A DNA stretch of 64,000 bases from Candidatus Roizmanbacteria bacterium CG02_land_8_20_14_3_00_36_15 (lineage in GTDB: Bacteria; Patescibacteriota; Microgenomatia; UBA1406; GWC2-37-13), in the NCBI GenBank assembly GCA_002780795.1, contig PEUF01000045.1:1-64000 (forward strand), written 5' to 3'. The notes below the pieces were generated by a model, which made no database searches, was not told the origin of the DNA, and worked only from the letters and a program-made list of their open reading frames with translations. Below are positions 39,478 to 48,195 of the stretch, piece by piece (position 1 is the first letter of the stretch; each line of letters opens with the position of its first letter). A program made the position numbers and the translations under genes.

Positions 39478-41238
39478 CTATTCTATGAGTCCTTTTTCTT
39501 CTTCTGAGGCAATCACCCTAAAACCAACGTGGTTATGCCCCGCAAAAAATAAACCTTCTCCAACACCGGTCGATAATAAAAAGTGTTTTTCTCCTCCGGT
39601 GAGATAAAAAGTGGCGGAAATTTTTTCGACTGCTGCCGTTGATTGTTTAAGAATAATTTGAAGACTAGAGTTGGTAATAATCGCTCTTCCTTCGTCAGTG
39701 GAGATAAAGTCCTCAACGTCTTGAGTAATTGTCGTTAATCCTAATTGATATTTTCTTGCTCTTTTGGCAAAACTGTATAAATAAGCCCCTGAGTCTTTAT
39801 GTTTAATTAAATACCAGGCTTCATCAATCACTAAAATCCTCTTCCGTTTATCCTTTCTTATTCTATTCCAGATATAATCTAAGACAATATACATTGCTAC
39901 CGGTCTCAGATTCTCCTCTAGGTCACGAATCCCAAAAACAGTGAAGGCGTTTTTAATGTCAAAGCTCGACTGATGATTAAAGATGCCAGCCGCCGATCCT
40001 TGAACAAATTTTTCCAAACGGTCGGCCAACTCCTTTCCCTCAGTCGTTTCCATACCGGTTAATATCTTGTATAGATCTTCTAAGAGTGGTGGCTCGTTTT
40101 TAAAGCTGGACGGATCTTGGGTAATTCCTTTTTCTTGATAGGTGGCTACTAAAGCACGATCAAGCAACGCATCTTGTGACGGTGTCAGATCGCCCATGAT
40201 TACTTTCATTAGTGAATGAAGGTCTAAAATTTTATTTGAGAGCTCATCGGGCTCACTCTCGCTTGTTGCTAAATCAAATGGGTTAATTTTATATTGAGAA
40301 GCAATTGAGAATTCGACAAACTCTCCTCCAACCGACTCGGTTAATTTTTTATATTCATTCTCGGGATCAACAATAATCACATCCACACCCATTATTAAAA
40401 GTCGCATCGCCTCTAGTTTAACTAAAAAACTCTTTCCTCCGCCTGATTTACCTAAAATCACTGAGTTGGCGTTTTCCAAAGTAAACCGATCGAAGATAAT
40501 CAGTCCACCATCGTGTTCATTGATACCATATAAAATTCCTTCGTTTCGTGTTAAAGAGGCAGTGGCAAAAGGGAAGGTAAGAGCTAATGAAGTACTATCC
40601 ATATTCCTCCAGACCTGGAGTTTGTCGTAAAACATTGGTAAAGTCGACTTGAATCCTTCCTCTGTTTGAAGAGTGGCTTGGCGAGAAAGAATTAATAGCG
40701 ATGATAAAACCGAGTCTACCTCTTTAGAAATGTTGTTCAACTCCTCCAGGCTTTCGGCTGGAATAGTAATATAAAGACCAAACTGAAAAAATCTCTCCGC
40801 TCCTTTAGCCAGCTCTGCCTGGATAGCTAAGGCGTCATCAAGAGCTACCTGAACGGTTGGGTCTACCACTTTTCCAGCCTTAATATCGGTTTCGATTGTC
40901 GCTTCCATCTCAGCAATCTTTCTTTTTAAGTCTTCTAGAACCGCTTTTGACTCAGCCGGATAAATATACATGGAAACATAAAGGGGGTGGTCAAAGGTTA
41001 TTAATGAATAAAGCCAGTTGGCAGATACATAACGAGGATAACCAACCACATATAGGGTTCGATAATACTTCTCGTCAATCTTTAGGTGGTTAAAATCTAC
41101 TTCTATAAAAGAAGGGGAAACGATGTCTTTAATCGACACCGTTCCTTTACCTAAGAAATTAGACACGTTTTGGCCCGCTGGCAGATTTACCGCCGGCTGG
41201 TTTTTATTCTTTGTTTTATTATTAAATAAATTAAACAC
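39478..41238 (-). CDS. VirB4/TraC-like secretion ATPase
   Basis: A 586-residue ATPase. Residues 25-235 are the CagE/TraC N-terminal domain (YYRTLYVVGYPRYVSANWLY). The P-loop SVILGKSGGGKSFLVKLEA lies near residue 260, IIVDPENEYKKL near 292, Walker B RILVIDEAWYLIKHKDSG near 463, and FISTDEGRAIITNSSLQIIL near 510 is the VirB4 Q-motif region. It powers assembly of a type IV secretion/pilus machine. The companion gene 41379-42035 and PrgI protein at 42037-42864 lie just upstream on the same strand. Confidence 0.88.
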   Translation of the reverse strand: MFNLFNNKTKNKNQPAVNLPAGQNVSNFLGKGTVSIKDIVSPSFIEVDFNHLKIDEKYYRTLYVVGYPRYVSANWLYSLITFDHPLYVSMYIYPAESKAVLEDLKRKIAEMEATIETDIKAGKVVDPTVQVALDDALAIQAELAKGAERFFQFGLYITIPAESLEELNNISKEVDSVLSSLLILSRQATLQTEEGFKSTLPMFYDKLQVWRNMDSTSLALTFPFATASLTRNEGILYGINEHDGGLIIFDRFTLENANSVILGKSGGGKSFLVKLEAMRLLIMGVDVIIVDPENEYKKLTESVGGEFVEFSIASQYKINPFDLATSESEPDELSNKILDLHSLMKVIMGDLTPSQDALLDRALVATYQEKGITQDPSSFKNEPPLLEDLYKILTGMETTEGKELADRLEKFVQGSAAGIFNHQSSFDIKNAFTVFGIRDLEENLRPVAMYIVLDYIWNRIRKDKRKRILVIDEAWYLIKHKDSGAYLYSFAKRARKYQLGLTTITQDVEDFISTDEGRAIITNSSLQIILKQSTAAVEKISATFYLTGGEKHFLLSTGVGEGLFFAGHNHVGFRVIASEEEKGLIE

Positions 41239-41378
41239 AATATTAAGTTAAAAGTTCAAAATTAAAAATTAAAAGTTACCGTTTAAAATTTAAAATTTCT
41301 AATTTTGAATTGTCCTTCGATAAACTCAGGATCTTGAGCTTGTCGAACAGATAATTTTAAACTTTGCATTTTGAATTT
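41239..41378. repeat. AT-rich repeat with an embedded palindromic element
   Basis: Repeated words AAAAGTTCAAAATTAAAA and TTTAAAATTT frame a GC-richer palindrome (41312-41350) made of TCCTTCGATAAACTCAGG and the rest CTTGAGCTTGTCGAA. Fifteen bases of it (TTCGACAAGCTCAAG on the minus strand) recur inside the gene at 59341-60690. No coding gene. Confidence 0.65.
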
Positions 41379-42035
41379 TTAACTAGTGGTTAACACCACG
41401 TCTGTATAACTCTCAACTGGCGCCAGTCTTCTTCCCGTCGCCGACGGATTATAAAGATTATAAAAAAGCTCTGTTATTTCCTGCTTTTGTAACACGGTCG
41501 CCCGTAAACCTATCTTCGATAACAATCTAATTAGATTGTCCCTTTTCGGATAAAGCGATGTTTTAGCTCGGGTAATAACATATTCTTTATTCAGGTTACC
41601 AGTATTGGCACCGCTTATTCCTAGTTCGAGTGGAGAAAAAGGGACAACAAAAAAAAATCTTTTCTCTAAGACGGTATTTTTTTTAATAATGTTTTTGATA
41701 AAATCTCGATAGCTATTTAGTCGTTTTTGTATTAAATCATTCGTTTGTTTTTCTATTTTTCTATCTAAATAATCCAGGTATAACGAAATGTCCATTTTTT
41801 TAGAAAGAATCAGAATCTGGACCGGAAAAGAAAGAGAGTTTAATAAACCAGCGTAGGCATAAATAATTGAGTTTTGTTCTTCGGTCGATAGCAACCAAAA
41901 GTTAACTGCCCCAACCTCAATAATTAGCGCGGCTGAAAAGTCTTTTAATAAAAGAATGTCGTCTTTTATTTCTTCAATCTCAATAAAGCTCTGGGTGCTA
42001 GCCTTGATTGGAGATCTGAGTTTATTGTTCATCAT
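41379..42035 (-). CDS. VirB4 N-terminal-domain-like partner protein
   Basis: A 218-residue protein without an ATPase motif. IEEIKDDILLLKDFSAALII and STEEQNSIIYAYAGLLNSL resemble the TraC/CagE N-terminal domain found in conjugation ATPases, and the order PrgI - this protein - VirB4 is common in Gram-positive-type type IV secretion loci. It probably joins the ATPase complex at the membrane. The end of the gene lies one base from the start of the preceding PrgI gene's stop, suggesting coupled translation. Confidence 0.6.
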   Translation of the reverse strand: MMNNKLRSPIKASTQSFIEIEEIKDDILLLKDFSAALIIEVGAVNFWLLSTEEQNSIIYAYAGLLNSLSFPVQILILSKKMDISLYLDYLDRKIEKQTNDLIQKRLNSYRDFIKNIIKKNTVLEKRFFFVVPFSPLELGISGANTGNLNKEYVITRAKTSLYPKRDNLIRLLSKIGLRATVLQKQEITELFYNLYNPSATGRRLAPVESYTDVVLTTS

Positions 42036-42036
42036 G

Positions 42037-42864
42037 TTAAATTAATTCTTTTGAATAAAATTCCAACGGTTTTTGATTCGTCGAATCAATACTAATTTTC
42101 ATTGTATCAAAAAAAAAGTTTTCGTTAGGATCCTTCAGCTCAATAAAATATTCTCCTGCCGGAAGTGGATTAAAGGTGGCAAACACACCGTGAGGATTGG
42201 TTTTCAGGAGACGTAATATCTTACTGTTGGCGTCTTTAATATAGATAAGTACGCCTGGTAAGGGAATAAGTTTATGGTTCTTGACTATCCCCGTAAGAAA
42301 AGGTTTCTTTTTCCCAATAATATAGGTGTTCACCTTCCCCGATGTTGCTGTTTTATTTTGTAGCTGGGCCGCCTCACTGTTTTTTCCTTTAGTTTTTGAT
42401 TTGTTGGAAAATAAAAAATTAATTTTTTGTTTTTTTGTATTTGATTGACCAATCTCTCTCTGTTTTTTTTGCGTCTTAGCTAAATAGGCGGTTAGTTTTT
42501 CTTGTGACTCAATATGAGCGGCTGTTTGGCGAGGGTCGGAAACAAAAAATAAATCATCAAAATAATAAACTGGTTTGTTTTTTTTTGAAAAAAAATACTG
42601 GGTAGGCCTTGTCAGCTGCTTATACAAATCCTTAATCCAAAGATCTAGCGGTCGGTCATAGATGGGGAAAAAAGCAAAAAGAATACCGATTCCACCAATT
42701 ACGAGCCCTAAAAAAATATTAAGAACCGGTATAGGAAACAAATAATAAGCAATAAAACCCAGAGGGATAAAAATAAGCAAAAAAATAAATTGTTTAAGGG
42801 TCATAAACCCGATTAGCTTGAATTCGAAAGTAGTAATTTGTCGGGGAACAGGGTGTTGGTCCAT
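42037..42864 (-). CDS. PrgI-family (VirB3-like) protein with C-terminal Ig-like domain
   Basis: A 275-residue protein when started at ATG 42864 (MDQHPVPRQITTFEFKLIG), the point where family similarity begins; the frame upstream runs through a palindromic region. Two membrane helices lie at about residues 23-65 and PIYDRPLDLWIKDLY follows, as in PrgI/VirB3 proteins. A basic linker leads to a C-terminal beta domain (IVKNHKLIPLPGVLIYIKDA, then NPHGVFATFNPLPAGEYFIE) like a carboxypeptidase-regulatory (CarboxypepD_reg) domain. VirB3 sits at the inner face of the channel next to VirB4. Confidence 0.75.
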   Translation of the reverse strand: MDQHPVPRQITTFEFKLIGFMTLKQFIFLLIFIPLGFIAYYLFPIPVLNIFLGLVIGGIGILFAFFPIYDRPLDLWIKDLYKQLTRPTQYFFSKKNKPVYYFDDLFFVSDPRQTAAHIESQEKLTAYLAKTQKKQREIGQSNTKKQKINFLFSNKSKTKGKNSEAAQLQNKTATSGKVNTYIIGKKKPFLTGIVKNHKLIPLPGVLIYIKDANSKILRLLKTNPHGVFATFNPLPAGEYFIELKDPNENFFFDTMKISIDSTNQKPLEFYSKELI

Positions 42865-42865
42865 A

Positions 42866-42900
42866 GTTATAATGATTATAATCTTTATAACCATTATAAC
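42866..42900. promoter_or_regulatory. Long inverted repeat before the PrgI gene
   Basis: GTTATAATG-A-TTATAA near one end and TTATAA-C-CATTATAAC at the other form a 35-bp near-perfect palindrome immediately before the PrgI start codon and two bases after the S1 gene's end. It may be an operator or a terminator of the S1 gene. Confidence 0.55.
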
Positions 42901-42902
42901 AA

Positions 42903-43964
42903 TTATCTATAAGTGACTGGTTTTTCTTTTTGAGGAAGAAGTAAGCTTATCCTTCTATTATTTTTGTCTATTTTTTCAATATAAACACCTGTTTTTTCTC
43001 CGACCTTTAGTTCTTTTTTGTGGCCAATCTTGCTAATATGAATCAAGCCTTCTATTCCCGGCTCAAACCTAACCAAATAGCCATATCTTTCTTTCCTAAC
43101 TATCTCTCCTTGGATTTCTTTGTCTTTCGGATATTTTTCTTCAACCGTATCCCATGGGTCTTTTTCTAGTCTTTTCAAAGAAAGGTTTAATTTAACATCA
43201 ACCGCGTTTTTTTTAACCACTAAAACCTGAAGTGTCTGTCCTGGTTTAATCTTGGCCGCTGGACTATCCACTTTTTCCCACGAAACTTCTGAGATGTGAA
43301 CCAAGCCCTCGACCCCATTAATCTCGCAAAAAATTCCAAACTCTGATATTCCTAGAACCTTCGACTGGTATTTTTCCCCTTCCTTAATTTTATTAAACTT
43401 TTCCCGGGTCTCTTTTTGCGAGATTTTAAGGATGGATGCTTTCTGAGAAACAACTAAACGATTCTTTTTTTCATCAACCTCGAGCACCTTTACTTTAATT
43501 TTTTTTCCGGCTAGCTTTTCTGGCTTAATAACGGCATCACCAATAAGCTGTATTTTTGGTATGACCCCCCTAATCCCCATAAAATCGATAAACACCCCAC
43601 CTTTCCCATAGTCTCCACAGATAACTTCAATCTCTTCTTCATTCTCTTTTTTTTTCTTTAAGGCTTCCCACCGTCCTTTTTGAAAAAACTGTTTCATTGA
43701 GACTACTGGGTATCCGTCTTTTGCCTCAGGAGTAATTATTCGCACCAAAACGCGGTCCCCCTGCTTCAAGTAGGAAAAATATGAAGAAAACCTACCCGTC
43801 TCTTCTTGACCTAACACTGCTTGAGCTTTCCCCCCGACATCAAAAATGAGTCCTTTTTTAGATAATGATAGGATGGTAGCCTCAACCTCTTCGCCTTTAT
43901 AGAGGGTCTGTGGCCTACTAGAACTTAGCAGTTTCTCCATCGGGTGTACACTTCTTTTTACCAT
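42903..43964 (-). CDS. rpsA: Four-domain S1 RNA-binding protein (ribosomal protein S1-like)
   Basis: A 353-residue protein from ATG 43964. Four S1 OB-fold repeats can be seen: VEATILSLSKKGLIFDVGGK, IEVICGDYGKGGVFIDFMGI, YQSKVLGISEFGIFCEINGV with EGLVHISEVSWEKV, and IQGEIVRKERYGYLVRFEPG with EGLIHISKIG. This is the number found in short Gram-positive-type S1 proteins; E. coli has six. It may help translation initiation, which matters here because many transcripts appear leaderless. Its own promoter (-10 eight bases before the ATG) suggests the same for itself. Confidence 0.85.
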   Translation of the reverse strand: MVKRSVHPMEKLLSSSRPQTLYKGEEVEATILSLSKKGLIFDVGGKAQAVLGQEETGRFSSYFSYLKQGDRVLVRIITPEAKDGYPVVSMKQFFQKGRWEALKKKKENEEEIEVICGDYGKGGVFIDFMGIRGVIPKIQLIGDAVIKPEKLAGKKIKVKVLEVDEKKNRLVVSQKASILKISQKETREKFNKIKEGEKYQSKVLGISEFGIFCEINGVEGLVHISEVSWEKVDSPAAKIKPGQTLQVLVVKKNAVDVKLNLSLKRLEKDPWDTVEEKYPKDKEIQGEIVRKERYGYLVRFEPGIEGLIHISKIGHKKELKVGEKTGVYIEKIDKNNRRISLLLPQKEKPVTYR

Positions 43965-43972
43965 AAAAACCA

Positions 43973-44038
43973 AATATACCAAACATTTGTTTAAAAAACA
44001 AGCTACCCCTTGTTTTTTGAAATCGCTTCTGGTATATT
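43973..44038. promoter_or_regulatory. Divergent promoters of rpsA and the Xer-like gene
   Basis: Two promoters with the same boxes face apart. Minus strand: TTGTTT (44001-43996), 17 bp, TATATT (43978-43973), eight bases before ATG 43964. Plus strand: TTGTTT (44010-44015), 17 bp, TATATT (44033-44038), ten bases before ATG 44049. Confidence 0.7.
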
Positions 44039-44048
44039 ATAGGTTACT

Positions 44049-44915
44049 ATGAATAGTTTACCCATGATTGAGCTTATAGATAGGTTTATTGGCAGTTTAA
44101 AAAGTCAAAATCGCTCCGAATTTACTCTTATTGCTTATAAAAAAGACCTTCAACAATTTATTAGCTTCCTCTCGTCTAAGGAGAAGATCGATTTTCGTGA
44201 GGTTATAAAAGACGATATCGATGCTTTTCTTAATAAGCTTCTTCAGGAAAAATATACAAGAAAATCCGCCTCAAGAAAACTTAATTCAATTCGAACTTTT
44301 TTTCGCTATCTAAAAAGCGAGGGCGCAATTAGTCAAAACCCATCACTTGATGTCCTTCACCCAAAATATTCTCTTGTACCACCAAGAATTTTAAGCGAGA
44401 TGGAATACCGCGCTCTGAGAGACGCTACAAAAGACGATCCACGCACTTATGCTTTGGTGGAAATTTTGCTCCAAACAGGAATAAAAATAGGTGAATTAGT
44501 TAATCTTCGTTTAGAGGATTTAAAAGACAGCTCTCTTTATATTCGAGACTATGGAAAAAATCTTTCTCGAGAGGTTCCTTTGAATAATGCCGCTAAAAAA
44601 TCAATCACTCAATATCTTAAGACAAGGGAAAAAATCACCAACTCAACCGACCATCTTTTTATCACCCGCACCGGAAAGCCCATTCTTATTCGTAACGTAA
44701 GACAGGTAATAATGCGTTATTTTGATGAAGTAGGCATTGATGATGCTACTATTAATGATTTGAGAAATACTTTCATTACCCACCAATTATTAAATGGCGC
44801 TTCCTTAGAATACATTGCTAAAATTGTTGGTCACCGCAGGATTTCTTCTACAGAAAGGTATCTTAGCCTTATTAAAGACAATAATATAAAAAAGGAGAAA
44901 TTGGGAGAACTCTAG
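44049..44915 (+). CDS. Xer-like tyrosine recombinase with altered active site
   Basis: A 288-residue protein of Xer size. Residues 6-95 form the SAM-like N-terminal domain, residues 110-285 the catalytic domain. Of the usual R-K-H-R-H/W-Y set, R239 (in NDLRNTF), H262 (in VGHRR) and the nucleophile Y271 (in RYLSL) are present. The first Arg is replaced by K146 (GIKIGEL instead of G-L-R-x-x-E-L) and the His of HxxR by N236. It may be impaired or use a modified mechanism. Position beside dnaN/dnaA is compatible with chromosome dimer resolution. Confidence 0.8.
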   Translation: MNSLPMIELIDRFIGSLKSQNRSEFTLIAYKKDLQQFISFLSSKEKIDFREVIKDDIDAFLNKLLQEKYTRKSASRKLNSIRTFFRYLKSEGAISQNPSLDVLHPKYSLVPPRILSEMEYRALRDATKDDPRTYALVEILLQTGIKIGELVNLRLEDLKDSSLYIRDYGKNLSREVPLNNAAKKSITQYLKTREKITNSTDHLFITRTGKPILIRNVRQVIMRYFDEVGIDDATINDLRNTFITHQLLNGASLEYIAKIVGHRRISSTERYLSLIKDNNIKKEKLGEL

Positions 44916-44922
44916 CTGATAT

Positions 44923-46020
44923 TTATTCTTGGATTCTTACTGGCATTATAATATGTAGACTGTTTGATTTATCTTCTGTTTTAAAAACAACAGGCGCGTC
45001 TGGCCTGAGAATTTCTATGATAATATTTTTCTTATCGCCCCCGACGTGGGTTAAATAATCTAATAAAAATTTATAGTTAAAGGCAACTGTCTGATCTTCC
45101 CCCTCCATCTTGGACTCGATTTGAGTAGAGTTCTCCTGCTTATCGGTCTTTGGTCTGACTAATAACCCATCTTTTTTAAAATTTAAAACAATAATGTTAG
45201 AAAGCTCCCTGGCGAAAACAGAGATTAATTTTATTGCTCTAATAAATTCATCTCTGTCTATAAGCGTCCGGGTTACATATTTTTCCGGTATCACCTTTTC
45301 AAAGGGGGGAAAGTCACCTTCGATTAACCTTGAAAAAAATTCACTATCTTTTGTTCGAAAAACGATCATTTTTTCCTCGCTTAAAAAGAACGTAGATACT
45401 TCTTCTTCGTCGTCTATCAATCTAAAGACTTCTTCTAAGAATGCCGCCGGGACTATAATGGAAGGATAATCCATTTGTTTCGGGGTCTTGACTAAGGAAA
45501 GCCTAAATCCATCAGTAGCGACAATTACTTGTTCTTCATTGGTGATAAAATTAACCCCGGTGAGGACCGGTCTCCCTTCGTCTTTAGCGGCAGAAAAAAG
45601 TATTTGATCAAGGTTTTTTCTAAAGGCCTTTGTTTTTATCTTTTGTCCCTCCCCGTCAATCACTGGAGTTAAGGGAAAGTCTTTTGCGTTGAGGAGGGCG
45701 AAGGTCCCCTTCGTTTTTCCCTGGATGATCTCAATTTTTTTATCAGATACCTCTATCTCTATTTTCCCCGGGGATAGAAAACTTAAAAACTCCAATATCT
45801 TCCGGGGCTCTATAATAAAATCCAATTCTTTATTAATGGGATTTTTAATCTTCGTATGAAAAGAACTATTAAGATTACTACTATAAAAATGTAGTTCGTT
45901 TTTTTTTCCCTTTATTTGAATTCCTTGGAGTATTGGAAGAGAAGTATTTCTTTCTGAAATAAAACAAGATGCAATATCCAGTTTATCACTAAGAATGTTT
46001 TTGTCTAGAACAAGTTTCAT
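44923..46020 (-). CDS. dnaN: DNA polymerase III beta sliding clamp
   Basis: A 365-residue protein, standard length. Three beta-clamp domains follow each other: MKLVLDKNILSDKLDIASCF at the start, TGVNFITNEEQVIVATDGFR with LSLVKTP near residue 155 (the typical ATDGxRL motif), and IEILRPDAPVVFKTEDKSN and IMPVRIQE at the end (usually xMPVRL). The clamp tethers the polymerase to DNA. It follows dnaA in the same direction across a 106-bp gap with DnaA-box-like sites, the standard bacterial order. Confidence 0.95.
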   Translation of the reverse strand: MKLVLDKNILSDKLDIASCFISERNTSLPILQGIQIKGKKNELHFYSSNLNSSFHTKIKNPINKELDFIIEPRKILEFLSFLSPGKIEIEVSDKKIEIIQGKTKGTFALLNAKDFPLTPVIDGEGQKIKTKAFRKNLDQILFSAAKDEGRPVLTGVNFITNEEQVIVATDGFRLSLVKTPKQMDYPSIIVPAAFLEEVFRLIDDEEEVSTFFLSEEKMIVFRTKDSEFFSRLIEGDFPPFEKVIPEKYVTRTLIDRDEFIRAIKLISVFARELSNIIVLNFKKDGLLVRPKTDKQENSTQIESKMEGEDQTVAFNYKFLLDYLTHVGGDKKNIIIEILRPDAPVVFKTEDKSNSLHIIMPVRIQE

Positions 46021-46045
46021 ATATCTTTATAGTAGTATTAGTAAC

Positions 46046-46062
46046 TGTGCATAAGTGTATAA
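46046..46062 (-). promoter_or_regulatory. Tandem DnaA-box-like sites between dnaA and dnaN
   Basis: The minus strand reads TTATACACT followed by TTATGCACA, overlapping by one base. The second fits TTATNCACA; the first has one mismatch. They lie in the dnaA-dnaN gap (46021-46126), otherwise AT-rich and without a gene. Confidence 0.55.
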
Positions 46063-46126
46063 AAAATGAAATAGATTTTCAAGACAAAAAGAAAAGAGAA
46101 AAAACGACATGAATAAAAGGTAAAAT

Positions 46127-47458
46127 TTATGTTGATAATCCTAATGACGACAAAATGTTTTTAACGTCCTGTTTCAGAATAGGATCTTTCGCTGTCAGTT
46201 TAGTGATTTTGTTAACCGCATGAATAACCGTAGTATGATCCTTTTTATTTAGAAAAAAAGCCACCTGATTAAGGCGTAGTCTTAGAGAAGATCTCAATAG
46301 ATACATCGCTATTTGTCTAGGGAGGACGATTCGGGTTTCTTTCCCCGCTCCCTTTATTTGTGAAGGTTTAATCTCGTAGTATGAACAGACCGACCTAATG
46401 ACGTCGTTTGGTGCGATTTTTTTAACCTGTTTTTCCTTTTTATTGTTAAAATAATTCGCAACCGCCTCATCATCTATTTTTTCTTTTTTCCCGATGGTTT
46501 GAGCATACACTGATAAAAGGTTCCCTTCAAGGGCCCTGGTGTCGTCGGTTTTTTCTGCGATAATTTTTGCCGCCTCAATATCAATGTCGATATTTTTTTC
46601 CCGCGCTTTTATTAGTAGGATGGCGGTTCTTAGTTCAAAATTGGGTGGTTGGATGTCAATCATCAAACCACCGGAGAATCTTGATCTTAATCTGTCTTCT
46701 AAATTTTTAATTTCATTTGGCGGTTTGTCTGACGTTAAAATAACTTGACCACCTAAAGAGATTATTGAATTAAAGGTATGAAAAAACTCTTCTTGGATGG
46801 TTTGTTTTCCAGCAATAAATTGGACGTCATCAATAACCAAAAGATCAAGTCGTCGGTACTTCCTTCTAAATTTTTGGGTACTTTTTCCTCTAATGGATTC
46901 GATTAGCTCATTGGTAAACAGATCGCCGGGCGAAAAACAAATTTTCCTATTATTATTGTCCTCAAGAATTTTTCTACCGATGGATTGGGCGAGGTGGGTT
47001 TTTCCAACCCCAACTCCCCCGTATAAAAAAAGCGGATTATAGGCGGACCCAGGGTTGCAAACAACCGCCTGGGCCGCCGCATACGCTACCTGGTTTGATG
47101 GGGAGACGGCAAAACTTTCGAAACCATAACGCCGGGAAAAACCAGATTTGATTAAAACATCCTCGGTCGTTGGTTGAAAGCTCAGTAAGGGCGCCTCCTT
47201 AGCCCTTTTTTTTGATGGGACGGCGACTAGTTCTACAGCAACCCTTTTTTTTAAGAATTTGTTTAACTCTTCTTCTATTACCGGAAGTTTTTTTTCAATA
47301 AATATTCTTAGGCCAAGGTTTTCATAGCCCAAGGTAATCTTATTGTCAGTTAAATTAACAACGTGGAGTTGTTTTAAAAAAAGGACTAAAACCGGCTGTT
47401 TTTTGCTGAAACCATTTTCGAGCGAGCTTAAGAAATCGCCCCAAACGAAAGATCTCAT
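46127..47458 (-). CDS. dnaA: Chromosomal replication initiator DnaA
   Basis: A 443-residue protein. A short N-terminal domain is followed by the AAA+ core: NPLFLYGGVGVGKTHLAQSI (Walker A) near residue 145, LDLLVIDDVQFIAGK (Walker B) near 208, DRLRSRFSGGLMIDI (box VII, with the Arg finger). Domain IV ends with RQIAMYLLRSSLRLRLNQVA and KKDHTTVIHAVNKI, the DnaA signature that reads DnaA boxes. DnaA opens the origin. A palindromic pair of DnaA boxes sits in its own leader. Confidence 0.97.
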   Translation of the reverse strand: MRSFVWGDFLSSLENGFSKKQPVLVLFLKQLHVVNLTDNKITLGYENLGLRIFIEKKLPVIEEELNKFLKKRVAVELVAVPSKKRAKEAPLLSFQPTTEDVLIKSGFSRRYGFESFAVSPSNQVAYAAAQAVVCNPGSAYNPLFLYGGVGVGKTHLAQSIGRKILEDNNNRKICFSPGDLFTNELIESIRGKSTQKFRRKYRRLDLLVIDDVQFIAGKQTIQEEFFHTFNSIISLGGQVILTSDKPPNEIKNLEDRLRSRFSGGLMIDIQPPNFELRTAILLIKAREKNIDIDIEAAKIIAEKTDDTRALEGNLLSVYAQTIGKKEKIDDEAVANYFNNKKEKQVKKIAPNDVIRSVCSYYEIKPSQIKGAGKETRIVLPRQIAMYLLRSSLRLRLNQVAFFLNKKDHTTVIHAVNKITKLTAKDPILKQDVKNILSSLGLST

Positions 47459-47462
47459 AGTT

Positions 47463-47512
47463 TTGTGGATAACTTATCCACAAATAATAAACACATGGGT
47501 AACAAAAGTCAA
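47463..47512 (-). promoter_or_regulatory. dnaA promoter with paired DnaA boxes
   Basis: Minus strand: TTGACT (47512-47507), 17 bp, TATTAT (47489-47484). Directly downstream, TGTGGATAA (47464-47472) and TTATCCACA (47474-47482) are two perfect DnaA boxes in inverted orientation, covering the expected start. This fits self-repression by DnaA, and the site may belong to oriC. Confidence 0.8.
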
Positions 47513-47530
47513 GCGCATGTTCTTATTGAT

Positions 47531-47559
47531 TTGAAACCTGTTAGTAATGTTCTTATAAT
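47531..47559 (+). promoter_or_regulatory. Promoter of the HARP-like gene
   Basis: TTGAAA (47531-47536), 17 bp, TATAAT (47554-47559), six bases before ATG 47566: the clearest leaderless arrangement in the window. Confidence 0.75.
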
Positions 47560-47565
47560 TACACT

Positions 47566-48195
47566 ATGGAAAAATATATTTTGGACACGAGCCTTTTTTT
47601 TAACATGGAGGCCGGTTTTAGTCTCGGAAAAAATACAAATGAGGTGATTACTAACCTAATTAATTACGCTGAAAAATTAAAGGGTAAAATCGATTTTCTT
47701 ATGCCGCCGGGAGTGGTTGAAGAGTTTCTAAGTTTTTTCGAAGATAAAAAACAAGAGAGAATCAAAAAATTACTTTCTTTAATAATAATTAAATCACCAG
47801 ACACAAATAAAATTGAGTTGCCGGCCGCAATTTTTTATCGTCTGATAGCCGACGTCAGAAAAAGGAACTACCAAGGTTTAAATTTAGGAGAGGAAGAAAT
47901 AAATAAAGCCGGAAGGTTAATGCAGGGGTTGGAAAATCTTAGTAAAAAAGATTATGAAATAAAAATAGGAACGATTATTAAAAACTTCCGCTCGCGCTAC
48001 CGTCAGGCGACCCGAACTGGTTTCTTAGACAGTGTTACCGACCTAGACTTAATTATTCTTACAAAAGAGGTTGAGGGCTTTTTAATTTCAGCAGATGAAG
48101 GAGTTATCTCTTGGGGAAGATTTTTCGGCGTTAAAGAGGTGCGGCCGCCGAGCTTCCGGCCGCGGTTGGAATCTCTTCTTGATCGTCGGGGATGA
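47566..48195 (+). CDS. HARP-type protein-only RNase P candidate (PIN domain; RNA ligase partner family)
   Basis: A 209-residue PIN-domain protein. KYILDTSLFFN at the start gives the first acidic residue (D7), FLMPPGVVEEFLSFF near residue 45 the second, and DSVTDLDLIILTKEV with LISADEGVISWGRFFGVKEV near the end the remaining acidic cluster. The order and the PP-x-x-x-E-x-L and S-A-D-E-G words are those of the HARP family (homologues of Aquifex RNase P; also named RNA ligase partner). These enzymes cut the 5' leader of pre-tRNA. It may replace or supplement RNA-based RNase P here. The 3' end overlaps the next gene tail to tail. Confidence 0.75.
   Translation: MEKYILDTSLFFNMEAGFSLGKNTNEVITNLINYAEKLKGKIDFLMPPGVVEEFLSFFEDKKQERIKKLLSLIIIKSPDTNKIELPAAIFYRLIADVRKRNYQGLNLGEEEINKAGRLMQGLENLSKKDYEIKIGTIIKNFRSRYRQATRTGFLDSVTDLDLIILTKEVEGFLISADEGVISWGRFFGVKEVRPPSFRPRLESLLDRRG

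Noticed and set aside
44049-44915. Treating the recombinase as evidence of an integrated phage or island
   Set aside because: No attachment repeats or phage genes nearby; it sits stably between rpsA and dnaN, which suits a Xer-like core gene.
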